From contig NC_073305.1 of NCBI RefSeq assembly GCF_027595985.1, positions 107,009,535-107,073,534 on the forward strand: a DNA stretch of 64,000 bases, written 5' to 3'. This DNA comes from Sorex araneus (taxonomy: Eukaryota > Chordata > Mammalia > Eulipotyphla > Soricidae). Each line of letters begins with the position of its first letter. The stretch's first letter is position 1. Positions 1 to 9,980 of this stretch are shown one piece after another. Position numbers and translations under genes: made by a program. A model generated the notes under the pieces. The model saw nothing but the letters and a program-made list of their open reading frames with translations. It had not been told where the DNA came from and ran no database searches.

Positions 1-349
1 CAAAAATATAAATCTAGTATCAGCAATACAACTTTATGTTCTGAAACTAAGTGATAATAATCTTGTATTGTGTAGAATTTGAGACTATATGACTTCTGAA
101 ATACTTCTGGCTCTCAGGGGAACATTATTTCTTTCCATTTGAAAAACAATGAATTTTTTTTCAACTTGCCTTTCTTTGTTGAGGATTTGCTTTTCTTCTA
201 ACTTGATTTTTTTTAACTTTTCCAGTGAAAAGCAATGAAATATTTTGAGATTATTTTTTGTAATCTCATAAAAAGCTCTACTTTTCAATATTACTTAAAT
301 TATTTTGATTTTCAGGACATCTTATAAAATGTTATGATATTTATTTTAA

Positions 350-554
350 AACTACCAACTTTTGGGGCTGGAGCAATAGCACAGCGTGTAGGGCGTCTGC
401 CTTGCACGCGGCCGACCCGGGTTCGATTCCCAGCATCCCATATGGTCCCCTGAGCACTGCCAGGGGTGATTCCTGAGTGCAGAGCCAGGAGTAACCCCTG
501 TGCATTGCTGGGTGTGACCCAAAAAGCAAAAAAAAAAAACAACTACCAACTTTT
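350..554 (+). mobile_element. SOR-type SINE with perfect 14-bp TSD
   Basis: The element proper is 364-540. It has a tRNA-like head (GGGGCTGGAGCAATAGCACA), an A box near TAGCACAGCGTGTAGGGCG, a perfect B box GGTTCGATTCC, a shrew-specific body and an A-rich tail. The direct repeat AACTACCAACTTTT lies at 350-363 and 541-554, as expected of L1-type target-primed insertion. The perfect repeat suggests a fairly recent insertion. Confidence 0.95.
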
Positions 555-1070
555 ATTTAACCTTCTTTCTCATTTTTAATTCAACAACTTTCCCATTATA
601 TTTAAATATACTGGTTTTTCCTGTCATCCAAAATTAGTCTTTCAATACAACTTCTCATAAGCTGAAATGGTGCACGGCAAGGAATTGGTATTAATGTATA
701 TGGGAAAATGTCTGAACATTGTATACTTATGAACTAACCTACTAATCATGCTAAAAATTTCAAAAAAATGCATATGATAACACAAATATCACTATAAGTA
801 TGAGAGAATAAACATACAGCTTGTGTGAAGTAGATCCCAGGAAAAGAGCTTTGTCATGCCACTTTGCTGCTCTGGTGCTAGAACTTCTAGAACAGTTGTC
901 ATGAAACAAATGTTAAATACTTTAAATGAAAACATTACCCAGAATATGCTATTCAGCTAAATCATTATTCAAATTTGAAGAAGTGACACAGCTTCCCCTA
1001 CAGGCAATAGTTTAGGAAATTCATAGCCTTGAATCTGTCTTGCAAGAAGTGCTACAGGAGCTTACAGTGA

Positions 1071-1244
1071 GGGGCTGGAGCGATAGCACAGCGGGTAGAA
1101 CGTTTGCCTTGCAAGCGACCGACCCGGGTTCCATTCCCAGCATCCCATATGGTCACCTGAGCACCACCAGGAGTAATTACCGAGTGCATGAGCCAGGAGT
1201 AACCCCTGTGCATTACTGAGTGTAACCCAAAAAAGAAAAAAAAA
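1071..1244 (+). mobile_element. SOR-type SINE
   Basis: The full head-to-tail consensus is visible, with GGGGCTGGAGCGATAGCACA at the start and a near-canonical B box with one substitution (GGTTCCATTCC). It ends in AACCCAAAAAAG plus an A run. No clean TSD was resolved; a weak GCTACAGG/GCAACAGG pair may be its remnant. Confidence 0.93.
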
Positions 1245-1610
1245 GCAACAGGCAAGTGAAACTCCTCACTTAGTATTGATTATGGTACTCACTCATGGCA
1301 CTTGTGGCTTTTCTTAATCTCTACAAGATTAAGAAAAGTTTGCTTACTTCTAGCTTTCTAGTTTGTTTACTTCTGTGGAAAAGGGATTTTACATATTTGC
1401 AACAGCAAATTAACATTTCCTTTATATTGAATGTTCTATAATCTTGATCAGGTGGGGATTTTGCATCCATAGAGATTTTTGGTATATTCTTTTACTTATT
1501 AATAAAGACATGTAAGCAGTATCTATAATATAATATTATCTAACAAAGCCAATATCCCCTTTATTAGAATAAAATAAACTTTTATACTTTCATAGGTCTT
1601 TTCAGATTTT

Positions 1611-1800
1611 CCTCTTAAATTTTTTTTTCTTTTTGGGTCACACCCGGCGATGCACAGGGGTTACTCCTGGCTCTGCACTCAGGAATTACTCCTGGTGGTG
1701 CTCAGGGAACCATATGGGATGCTGGGAATTGAACCCGGGTTGGTCGCGTGCAAGGCAAATGAGTTACCCACTGTACTATCTCTCTAGCCCCTCTTAAATT
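1611..1800 (-). mobile_element. SOR-type SINE, minus strand
   Basis: The SINE (1621-1789) lies in reverse, with a T run first and the tRNA head at the right end. It is flanked by CCTCTTAAAT at 1611-1620 and 1790-1799. The same sequence recurs a third time at 2867-2876, after the next insertion. Confidence 0.93.
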
Positions 1801-2866
1801 TTTTTTTAAACTTTTTATTAAATCACAATGTGGAAAGTTACAAAGTTCTCAGGTTTATATGTCAGTTATAAAATATTCAAACACCCATCCCTTCACCAGT
1901 GCCCATATTCCACCACCAAAAACCCCAGTATACCCCCCGCCCCCACCCCTACCCCCTACTGTATAAGTAATGAATTTCACTTCATTTTTTCTTTACCTTG
2001 ATTACATTCCATAATTCAACACAAAACTCACTATAGTTGTTGGAGTTTCCACCCAAGAGAGACAGACCTACTACATTTGATAATTAGTTTTTCATTGCTG
2101 GAAATGAAGAGATATGTAGCCCCACTGCTACAAGTACATAACTCTCTCTCTCTTTTTTTTTTCTTTTTCCTTTTCCCTTTTTTTTTTTCTTTCCCCCCCT
2201 CATCCCCCTTCCCGCGCCTCATAGTATGGTGTACGCCATGCCGCGTCGGCCAGCGTGGGGCTTTTGCTTAGTTCACAGTCCAGAGAGGTGGCTGCTACAT
2301 TAAAAACCTTCAATATTTCAACAAAAACTTACTGTTATTATTTGGAGTTTCCCCCCCCCCAAGTCAGACCTGTTCAAAAGGAACCGTTTCACATTGCTGA
2401 CAATTATAAATGTTACGTCTGCACGGTTTTGGATTTCTGTATAAAGTCCAGGGAAAATTCTGCCAGAAATTACATAGCCCAGCTCACAGTCCCAGTGCAT
2501 TGCTGTAAGAAGTCTCTGAATTCAAAGTCTTTAGGTGCAGAGGGTCCGATTCGCGCTCAGCGGCTCCGGATTTATCTGGGCCGAGGGCGTGCCAGTTACG
2601 CCCCCTTCCCATGAGTTCCTGGGAACCCCAAAAGTAAAAACCGAATACCTGTGGGTTTGGAGTCACAGAAGATGGCGCCTGCCACGTGGGAGCCGCCAGT
2701 CCGCCACTTTCCGTGCAGGAAGACAGGGTGGGGAGGAAAAAAATCCCCCCCCTGCAGCACAGAGTTGTAGCCCAGTTCGCAGTCCCAGTGCATTGCTATC
2801 GGATGCTGCGCTGGATGCCCGAATGTGTTAGATCTCTGGAATCAAAGTCTTTAGGCGCAGAGGGTC
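1801..2866 (-). mobile_element. Composite non-coding retroposon: GC-rich tandem 5' part joined to an L1-like 3' end
   Basis: Read on the minus strand, the 3' end at the left has AATAAAAAG, a G-rich stretch and the TGGTGGTGGAA...GGGCACTGGTGAAGGGATGGGTGTT block that every L1 3' end in the window carries. The 5' half (about 2220-2866) is GC- and CpG-rich and contains an imperfect tandem repeat of about 293 bp: AGTCCCAGTGCATTGCT at 2488 and 2781, followed each time by a TCAAAGTCTTTAGG segment. Flanking copies of CCTCTTAAAT at 1790 and 2867 mark it as a retroposed unit. Short frames inside translate the tandem repeat and resemble no protein I recognise. It may be a SVA-like non-autonomous passenger of L1, or an L1 5' UTR fused to a 3' UTR by internal deletion. 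Confidence 0.7.
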
Positions 2867-2880
2867 CCTCTTAAATTTTT

Positions 2881-4073
2881 CTTAATTCACTTTACTCTTA
2901 CTAAAATTTACATTTGTAGGATATTCTATGTTACATAATTTGTTTAATTATTAACACAGAAATGTTCATAATATTAGTTTTTATTTCAGACTTCTATAAA
3001 AAAGTTATTTTTGAAAAAAATTACCTTATCAATTTATCATCAATTAATAATTTTGTGGAATTCCATACTAGCTCTGTTCATCTCTATGTGTATAGGTGTG
3101 TATGTGTGTATTTATTTTACAATAAAAATATCATAAAGAGATCTCTCTCATGTGCAAGATAAAAAAACATAGTAAGGAAACAAAAAATGGTCAAAGTCAT
3201 AAAAAGGAAAGATTTTTTTCTATCGGACTGAACTTATGTGAGTGTAGAAGCTGGTGGGATAAAGCAGACCCCCTGGTGATGATGCTTTATTACAATGATA
3301 TATTCATGACAAGTATGATTAACAGTATTATAAATTCTTGTACTTCAATAAAATAGTTTAAAATGTTTTCATTTGTCATAAAACTGAAAATTTTCTTTGG
3401 ATGTGTTTTGGTCAGCAAGAAGCAAATACTTACATAGTTCCTTTATAAAAGCTAAATTGTAACAACTCAAATTTTTAAAAAGTGAGGGATTCCCATAATC
3501 ATTCCCCTACTGTTTAAGAAAAAAAGTACAGCATTTTTGTCTTCCTTGTATTGTGCCTTTGCTAAAATTAGCACAAAAAAGTTATCATTCTTTTGTATAA
3601 AGAAAGACTTGTTTAAAGACAGACCCCAAGCAATCTAGAATTTACCCACTATTTTCATATCTCTTAAACTGGGAGATTTTTTGATGGGGAAAATGCATCA
3701 TAAATAGAAGTCTAAAGGTGATTGTTGCAGGACACATCTCCTAAGAAGCAGACTCTGAGACAAATATTTGTATGCAGAAAATTTATCATGTACTCTTTTG
3801 GGGATCAACATTTACAAGAAAAAAGAAAGATGCAAGATGGAATCAAGGAAAGATTGGCTTTAATCATTTTTAATTGGCTTCAACCAACTCCTGGAAAAAC
3901 ATTATGCAAATAGGTCAAACTTTATATAGGATAAAAATGTCTAAGTAACAAGACTCAACTGCAAGTCCAGAGAATGCTGAAAGTTGATCGCTGTCAGGTA
4001 AAATTCCTAGTTCCTATAATAATCCGACTAAATGTCTGATTATAGGAATTGATAGCAATGGAGCACAACATCC
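2881..4073. other. AT-rich unique sequence
   Basis: No exon or clear repeat is recognised. Around 3725-3860 the sequence (GAAGCAGACTCTGAGAC and following) has the texture of an old interspersed repeat, but I cannot assign it. Confidence 0.5.
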
Positions 4074-5486
4074 AGAAGTCAAAAAATGGGGGTATGGTGC
4101 CGATAGCAGGTCAACCTGTACCTGTGGGACAAGTGCATCAACAGCCTAATGGTGCCTTCAGACTTCCAGATACCCCAAAATTGCTGCTGTGCCTTTGGCC
4201 AGACCCAAACAACTTGGGGCCAAGTTTACCAAGAAATTAAACGGCCAAAAAGTTAGGTATGTGGGAGAAACCCACAAACCACCTCTGGCTCAGCTACTTA
4301 AGCTCATTTATTGGCCTTATTTCAGAGACCCATAAATCTCAAAAAAGATCAAAAGACGGGGCTAGGGCCTGTAGCACAGAGGTAGGCGGGAACCCGTGGA
4401 CTAAGAGCACTTGGCCCACTTGGATCAGGACTGGGCCTCTTCCCCCCAGGTCCCCAGTTTTCCAATAGCTTAGCAGTCATACCCAGAAACTGCCCCCAGC
4501 GTCATGTAATCTCATCAACTGCCAAGACCCAGGGACTATAAACTAAAACCCCCAAAAGAGAGCTCTACAGAATGTCCTGACCTCAAGCCAGGCTGTCTTC
4601 ACTGGGAAGCTCCAGAAGGGGGTGGGTGAGAATCCTCCCTGCTCCAAGGGACCCAGCTCCAGCAGCCAAAAACCTCCACAACCCAACCACCACCATACTC
4701 AAGGCCGCTCCTCACATGCTCTGGCCCAACCTCATGCATGAGTGAAGTCATACAAAACCCAGGTAATGCTAAACTTTGTGACCTTGGACTCTGGGTTCAA
4801 TGGGACCAGGAACGGAGATCCTCTGCCTGCTTTCCCCAGTCTCCGGTGACCCAGGGGTCACACCCATAAGCCACCTCCTGCCGGCCCAGATAATCTCATC
4901 ATCAGCCACCATCTAGACTACACGGCTGCTTCTCCCGAAAGGGAGCATAACATGAGGCCCCATAACCATGCCACTGGACTCCTGCCAGGTTGTTTCACAT
5001 GGGGTGCCCCAGAGCGGGGCAAGTGAGATCCCTCCTCACCCCAAGGGACCCTGCTCTGGCAGCCAAAAACCTCCACAACCCAATTACCATGCTCAAGGCT
5101 GCTCTCGACCTGCTTGGGCCGAGCCTCACATATGAGTAAAACATACTCCTGGACCACTTTTGCGGCTTTTGCAGCTGCACGGCACATCATAAAACACTCC
5201 TTATCCAATCCATTCCCCATAATTACCACACCACATTTGATGGGGTTCACATGATAGACAACAAATCATAGAGGCAAATATATAGAAACATCTTGAATTT
5301 GATGGTGGGAAGGTGTAATAAAGGTGGGATTGGTGCTTGAATATTGAATGTAATCAAACATTGTGAGCTAACTTATAAAATTAAAAAATTAAATTGAATA
5401 AAGTAATGTGAAGTTTATGCCTAATTCAATCAGTTTAATCAATGGCTGAATAAATAGCAGTGCTCCTACATTAAAAGAAGTCAAAA
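4074..5486 (+). mobile_element. Element R: full-length ~1.4-kb non-coding retroposon, copy 1
   Basis: The element proper is about 4085-5475, flanked by the 11-bp direct repeat AGAAGTCAAAA at 4074-4084 and 5476-5486. It starts with a segment containing CAACCTGTACCTGTGGG. It then holds GC-rich tandem monomers of about 380 bp: TAATCTCATCA at 4509 and 4889, and CAGCCAAAAACCTCCACAAC at about 4666 and 5059. An L1-like degenerate 3' region and an A-rich spacer follow. It ends in GCTGAATAAATAGCAGTG...TACATTA, which puts an AATAAA signal about 20 nt before the A-rich end. There is no long open frame. The other copies here are 21367-22783 (full length), 34310-34678 (partial) and 52190-52520 (partial, minus strand). 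Confidence 0.7.
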
Positions 5487-6340
5487 GAAAGGATATCTTA
5501 TTTTGGATTAGTGATAGCTATGAATGTAAGGTGGATTGGCAGTTGAGATAAATTGTTAATCAGACCCTCTGCCACATGCATATTTCTTAAGTCTATACTG
5601 TTCACCCATTTCTTCTGCTATTGTCGTGGTAGAGGGGTGACATAAAAGAATGAAGAAAACAAGGAATCAATTCCTTGCCTTTATTTTCAAGCACTGTGGC
5701 TTTGGCCAAGACAGAATATTTGGAAGAAAACAGTAGTGAGAGAAGAGAGATTTTTCTCAGTCCTTCACAGGCTAGATAAAGATTACTGGGGCCATGTATA
5801 GGAAAGCAAAAATATTTTATTTTTATTTATATATTTATTTATTTTCTGGTTTAATAAAGTTCTTGAATTTTAATAAAATGTATAATTGGGACCTGCTTAC
5901 TCATCTTTCGCTGTAGCTGAACTGTCCTCACCCTCAGTGTTTCTGGTGTAAATTACTTAAACTCTGTGATTTGAAATCAGTTTAATAATTTCCTTACTAA
6001 GGAGTTCCTGAAGTTCCTTCTGACCAAGGACCCCTGAATCTTCAGTTTCTCAGACTCAACAGCAGGGGTTATAAGAAGTTGGGGACTTTCTTGCAGAGCT
6101 TGTTGTAAACAAGACTAGGTTTTTGAACTTGTCCTGAACTTTGACGAACAAAAATAAGGTTTTGTCAAACAAGACTAGGTTTTTGAGCTTTGTCTTTGTA
6201 CCACTTCTTTTCACCTTGCCCCCAAATTTGTTCACCGGGTCTTTTTCTTGGCTGACTTTCCAGCTTCTTTCTTGTTGTTATTGTTGGGAGGCATCGAGAA
6301 TCCTGTTGGTCAGTAAAGAGATTTTAGAGGCATCTGAATT
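5487..6340. other. AT-rich unique sequence with a spaced direct repeat
   Basis: AAACAAGACTAGGTTTTTGA occurs at 6107 and 6167, 60 bp apart, which looks like a local duplication. Nothing else is recognised. Confidence 0.45.
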
Positions 6341-6344
6341 CCTG

Positions 6345-6418
6345 GGATGCTGATGATCAATTTGGGGTTGGTTGCATGCAAGGCAAGCAGTCTAACCACT
6401 GTACTATTGTGCTGACTC
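6345..6418 (-). mobile_element. SOR-type SINE fragment
   Basis: Only the tRNA-head portion remains in reverse: GCATGCAAGGCAAGCAGTCTA and a degenerate CTGTACTATTGTGCTGAC. Confidence 0.7.
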
Positions 6419-6599
6419 TCATATTAGAATGAAATCTGTCAAAAATGCTTCCCTTCCACTTACATCTTCCATCCTCTGATCACTTTCAAATACAAATCTT
6501 CCTGTTTCTGATGGATCAAGTACTGCATCAGTTGTTTCAATTGCTTTTTCTGTAGAGTCTCAAAGAACACATGTGGTGTGGGGAGAGGATCTCTTTTGT

Positions 6600-6870
6600 T
6601 TACTAGGCTTTTTAATTTTATTTTTTGTGCCTCCCAAGTGGTGCTAAGGGGATGTGGGGGTACCGATTTGAAGGTCCAAGTGTTCTTTGAACCATGTGGT
6701 GTCAGTGATTGCCCAGGCCATTTCAGCACTACTTAGGGACCTCCAGGTCACACCCAGCAGTGCTGGGTTCCCCTAGGGCTGTATCTGGCAATGCTCAGGA
6801 GACTACATGGTGTCTATATGGGTGGAACAAGGGTCTACCTCATGCAAGGCTTGAGCCTTAACTTCTGTCT
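6600..6870 (-). mobile_element. Old, diverged SINE(s) of the SOR lineage
   Basis: Reverse-oriented SINE body motifs are present (GGTCACACCCAGCAGTGCTGG, TGCTCAGGAGACTACATGG, CATGCAAGGC) but strongly diverged. The left part (CTCCCAAGTGGTGCTAAGG) looks like a second, older copy. Confidence 0.6.
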
Positions 6871-6996
6871 TATTTCTATGATTCCTCTCTTTTAGATTTT
6901 TGTCCCTTTCCTTAGAAATGATAATGCTATTAGTTATAGTGCTAATAACTATAACATCTCCTATATTGTCCTTATGTAAGGCATCATGAGTCTTTC

Positions 6997-7241
6997 AATG
7001 AAGAACTACCTGCCAGAGGTATGGTAACAGCAGATAGGGTATTTACCTTGCACTTGGCCAAATTGGGTTTGATTCCCAGGACCCCAGTATGGTTCCTCGA
7101 GCCTGGATGTGGTCCAGGTGTGATCCATGAGCATAGAACCACAAAGTAAGTATATCCTGAGTATTATTAGGTGTGACTCCCCTCCTCCCAAAAAGCAAAG
7201 TGAAAAATAATTAAAGAAAAAAATTTAAATGAAGAACCACC
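6997..7241 (+). mobile_element. SOR-type SINE, older copy with TSD
   Basis: A diverged SINE with a recognisable B box (GGTTTGATTCC) and 3' end TAGGTGTGACTCCCCTCC plus an A-rich tail. AATGAAGAACTACC at 6997-7010 is repeated with one change at 7228-7241. Confidence 0.85.
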
Positions 7242-7286
7242 CTTATTGCTTGTTGCTCGAGAGAGGAGACTCCTTGACTCATCTCT

Positions 7287-7484
7287 ATTGGCTTTTTTTT
7301 TTTTTATTTTGGGTCACAACACCTGGCGATGCCCAGGGGTTCCTCCTGGCTCTGCACTCAGGAATGACTCCTGGTGGTGCTCAGGGGACCATATGGGATG
7401 CTGGGAGTCCAACCCGGGTCGGCCTCATCCAAAGCAAATGCCCTATCTGCAGTGCTATTACTCCAGTCCCTGTATGGGCTTTTT
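7287..7484 (-). mobile_element. SOR-type SINE, minus strand
   Basis: A T run, then GGGTCACAACACCTGGCGATG through CAGTGCTATTACTCCAGTCCC. TATTGGCTTTTT on the left and TATGGGCTTTTT on the right form a near-perfect TSD. Confidence 0.92.
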
Positions 7485-7799
7485 AGCAAGCTCATAGTAG
7501 TTCACAGATATTTATGTACGTAGTTTTTGATGTATGTACTTATGAGTTTGGATATTGTTTGTTCTTTTCTAACCTTTTCTATATCAAGGTAATAATCTCT
7601 GGTCTTTCCTGTTCTGTACTCTATTCTTCCCTTCTTCCTACCAGTTTGTCTTTTCCCTGTCTTTTCCTCTCCTTACTGAGGAAATCATTATAGGAAGCAG
7701 ATATCCATGGAAAACCTTGCTGAGCAGTTGAACTTTACATTTTAGGTCACTGAAATGCTGAAGAATTCTGTTAGAAAAATGAAACATTGCAATTAGCTA

Positions 7800-7900
7800 A
7801 TTCAGTCATTTTCTGGGTATATGATTTTAGGTGAGTTACTTCTCTAGGCTTCAGGTTATTACATAGATAATAAAACTAATATGTGATTGATGAGTGAAAA
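7800..7900 (+). mobile_element. Probable MIR fragment
   Basis: GATTTTAGGTGAGTTACTTCTCTAGGCTTCAGGTTATT resembles the MIR core (a GACCTTGGGCAAGTTACTT...CTCAGTTTCC-like block), heavily diverged. Confidence 0.5.
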
Positions 7901-8251
7901 TGGATTTATTAGAGAACCTATGAAGCTTAAACCTCAAGCCCTTTATCCCTGTGAAGGACTATGTTAATTTTGCATTATTTTCTAAAAGATCTGTTCTTTC
8001 CCGAAATCATTTCAATTTCAATTCCCACAAAACTTAGCTCTGCCTCTGTGGATAAAGTTTTGTGAGAGCAACTAAGCACAAGCCCAGGCAGTATTGCTAC
8101 CAACCTTGTCATTATTAATAGTCTTTAACTATTTTTTATAGAAAGAATTGCAAAGAATTTACATAATTAAAAAATTAAATTTCAGAATCTTGGATGAATG
8201 AAAAATGTATCTCCCCATATTTTTGATATAATTTTGTGGTCATTATATTTT

Positions 8252-8392
8252 TAAACATTTCAAATTCCTTTTTAAAAAAAATGTTTAATTAGTGAATCAC
8301 CATGAGGGTATAGTAACAGATTTACACATTTTCGTACTTGTGTTTACCTCATACAATGTTTGAACACCCATCCCACTAAACATTTCAAATTC
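8252..8392 (-). mobile_element. 5'-truncated L1 3' end with 16-bp TSD
   Basis: Only about 110 bp of L1 3' UTR is present (8268-8376): TTAGTGAATCACCATGAGGG and ACAATGTTTGAACACCCATCCC. TAAACATTTCAAATTC is repeated exactly at 8252-8267 and 8377-8392. Confidence 0.88.
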
Positions 8393-9102
8393 ATTATACA
8401 ATTATAAATTGTTTATTAAAAATTTTTAAATGATTTAAAATTAAAAAATCTGCTTTCTCTCCTTTTCCTTCCTGACCTTTGACCTTCTTTCCTCAAACCC
8501 ATTCTTCCCACAAGCTAACTATAAATGAACAATTTGGTGTCTTTTTTCTGAGTTTTAATATGTACTTTACATTTAAAACTAAAATCTTCTCTTGCAAATG
8601 AAAGACCAATAATTTTTTCTTATCTAATTTTTACCTCTTTTGGAAACTAGTCCTAAAAGAGGCAATACAAAACAACCAGAAATTCTCTCTCTGTAGTTTT
8701 CCATAAATAAGCAAACTAGCCAAAATTCGAGGAAACCAGAACTCTCTTGTTAAATATTTCACCAACTTTCACACCAAATGCTCTTTGATACCAAAGAACA
8801 TTTTACTGTTATCACTTTTACAAAAACAATATACACATAGTCTCCTTAAGACCTTGCTTAAGACAAGGTTGCAGCCTCTTCTGCATAAGTCAGGGTGTGA
8901 AAGGCAATGGGAAACAATCTTAAAAAGGGGGAAAGATGGGTTAGTAAGAAAGTATAGGTAGGATATAGAGAGTAGTATAGTGAGTTAGGCACTTGAAGAC
9001 ATTTCTCATATTTATATAATCATTCTCTATAATATATTCTCCATATACAATAAAGATTCTATATAGAATATAATACATCTTCTTTATATAATATACTCTT
9101 AT
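8393..9102. other. AT-rich unique sequence
   Basis: No gene or interspersed repeat is recognised. The right end (about 9010-9110) is a low-complexity TATA-rich stretch. Confidence 0.5.
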
Positions 9103-9380
9103 ATGATATATACTTGGACTGGAGGGATAGCACATCGGGTAGGGCGTTTGCTTTCCATGCAGCCAACCTGGGTTTAATTTCTCTGCCTCTCTCGGAGAGC
9201 CCAGCAAGATACCTAGAGTATCTCGCCCATACAGCAGAGCCTGGCAAGCTACCCATCGCATATTCAATATGCCAAAAACAGTAACAAGTCTCACAATGGA
9301 GATGTTACTGGTGCCTGCTTGAGCAAATCAGTGAGCAGAGGGATGACAGTGATATAGTGATTCAGTGATGATATATACTT
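9103..9380 (+). mobile_element. SINE-B (tRNA head + RTE-type tail), short form
   Basis: The element is 9116-9367. It has a SOR-like tRNA head, then a different body with a duplicated GCCTGGCAAGCTACC-type motif and TATGCCAAAAACAGTAACAA. It ends with GAGATGTTACTGGTGCCTGC and the repeat TGACAGTGATATAGTGATTCAGTGAT. The tail matches the RTE LINE 3' end at 39451-39520. The TSD ATGATATATACTT is at 9103-9115 and 9368-9380. Confidence 0.9.
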
Positions 9381-9797
9381 TTCAGGTAGAATATTCTGTA
9401 TACTTTAAGAGTAAGGTTCTTGGAGTATAGAGAGTAAGATAAGTACAGAGAGTAAGGTGCTTCAATCCCTGCCACTGTATATGGTCCCCTAAGGCAGGAA
9501 GAGCCTTGAATACTGTTTAGAGTGGCCAGTCCCTCCCCAAAATAAATTTTTTAAAAAGTGAGGAGAAGGGGCTGGCATCGCTATATTTTCTTTGTCTTTC
9601 TGTTCAGTTGAAAATGTTATATAGATAGCATATGTATTGGAGAAGCAAATAAAAACCTCTGTTAACTTTTGTTTGCACTTATTTTTAAGCTCAAGAGAAT
9701 ACAAAGTGCAGAAGAAGGTTCTTGTATGTAAAAAATAAAAATGCACGCGCATGCGGAAGGGGGAATGTGATATGTGTTGTTCGTGGGCTCTTGAAGT

Positions 9798-9819
9798 GGT
9801 GTTCTCTCTCTCTCTCTCT
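9798..9819. repeat. (CT)n microsatellite
   Basis: About 11 consecutive CT units. Confidence 0.95.
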
Positions 9820-9876
9820 CCCGCCTGCCCCCACCCCACTTGAATTCGGTGCTCTCAAACTGCTGTGTATGGACCA

Positions 9877-9966
9877 GATTACTAGCTGAAGAAAGAAGAA
9901 AGTGACACACCTTGGATGGGATTTCGTCCAGGGTGTGTCACTTTCTTCTTTCCTCAGCTAGTAATC
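9877..9966. repeat. Near-perfect hairpin, 40-bp arms, 10-nt loop
   Basis: The left arm 9877-9916 and right arm 9927-9966 are reverse complements except at two positions; as + strand RNA these would be one A-C mismatch and one G-U pair. The loop is TGGGATTTCG. No recognised repeat in the window explains it. It could be a MITE-like fold-back element, a recent inverted duplication or a pre-miRNA-like hairpin. Confidence 0.9.
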
Positions 9967-9980
9967 CACTTAAATAGTTG

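Noticed and set aside
421-431. B boxes and A boxes that look like tRNA genes
   Set aside because: They are SINE heads: no cloverleaf with a proper anticodon arm is preserved, and SINE bodies follow.
1310-1341. Small hairpin CTTTTCTTAATCT/AGATTAAGAAAAG
   Set aside because: A 13-bp AT-rich arm is within what is expected by chance in 64 kb of AT-rich DNA.
2200-2860. CpG island of a host gene promoter
   Set aside because: The GC-rich DNA lies within a retroposon bounded by TSDs, with no adjacent exon.
4085-5475. Element R as a solo LTR of an endogenous retrovirus
   Set aside because: The TSDs are 11-14 bp, the ends lack TG...CA, and the 3' end is A-rich behind an AATAAA signal. L1-type retroposition fits better, though an LTR origin of part of the sequence is not excluded.
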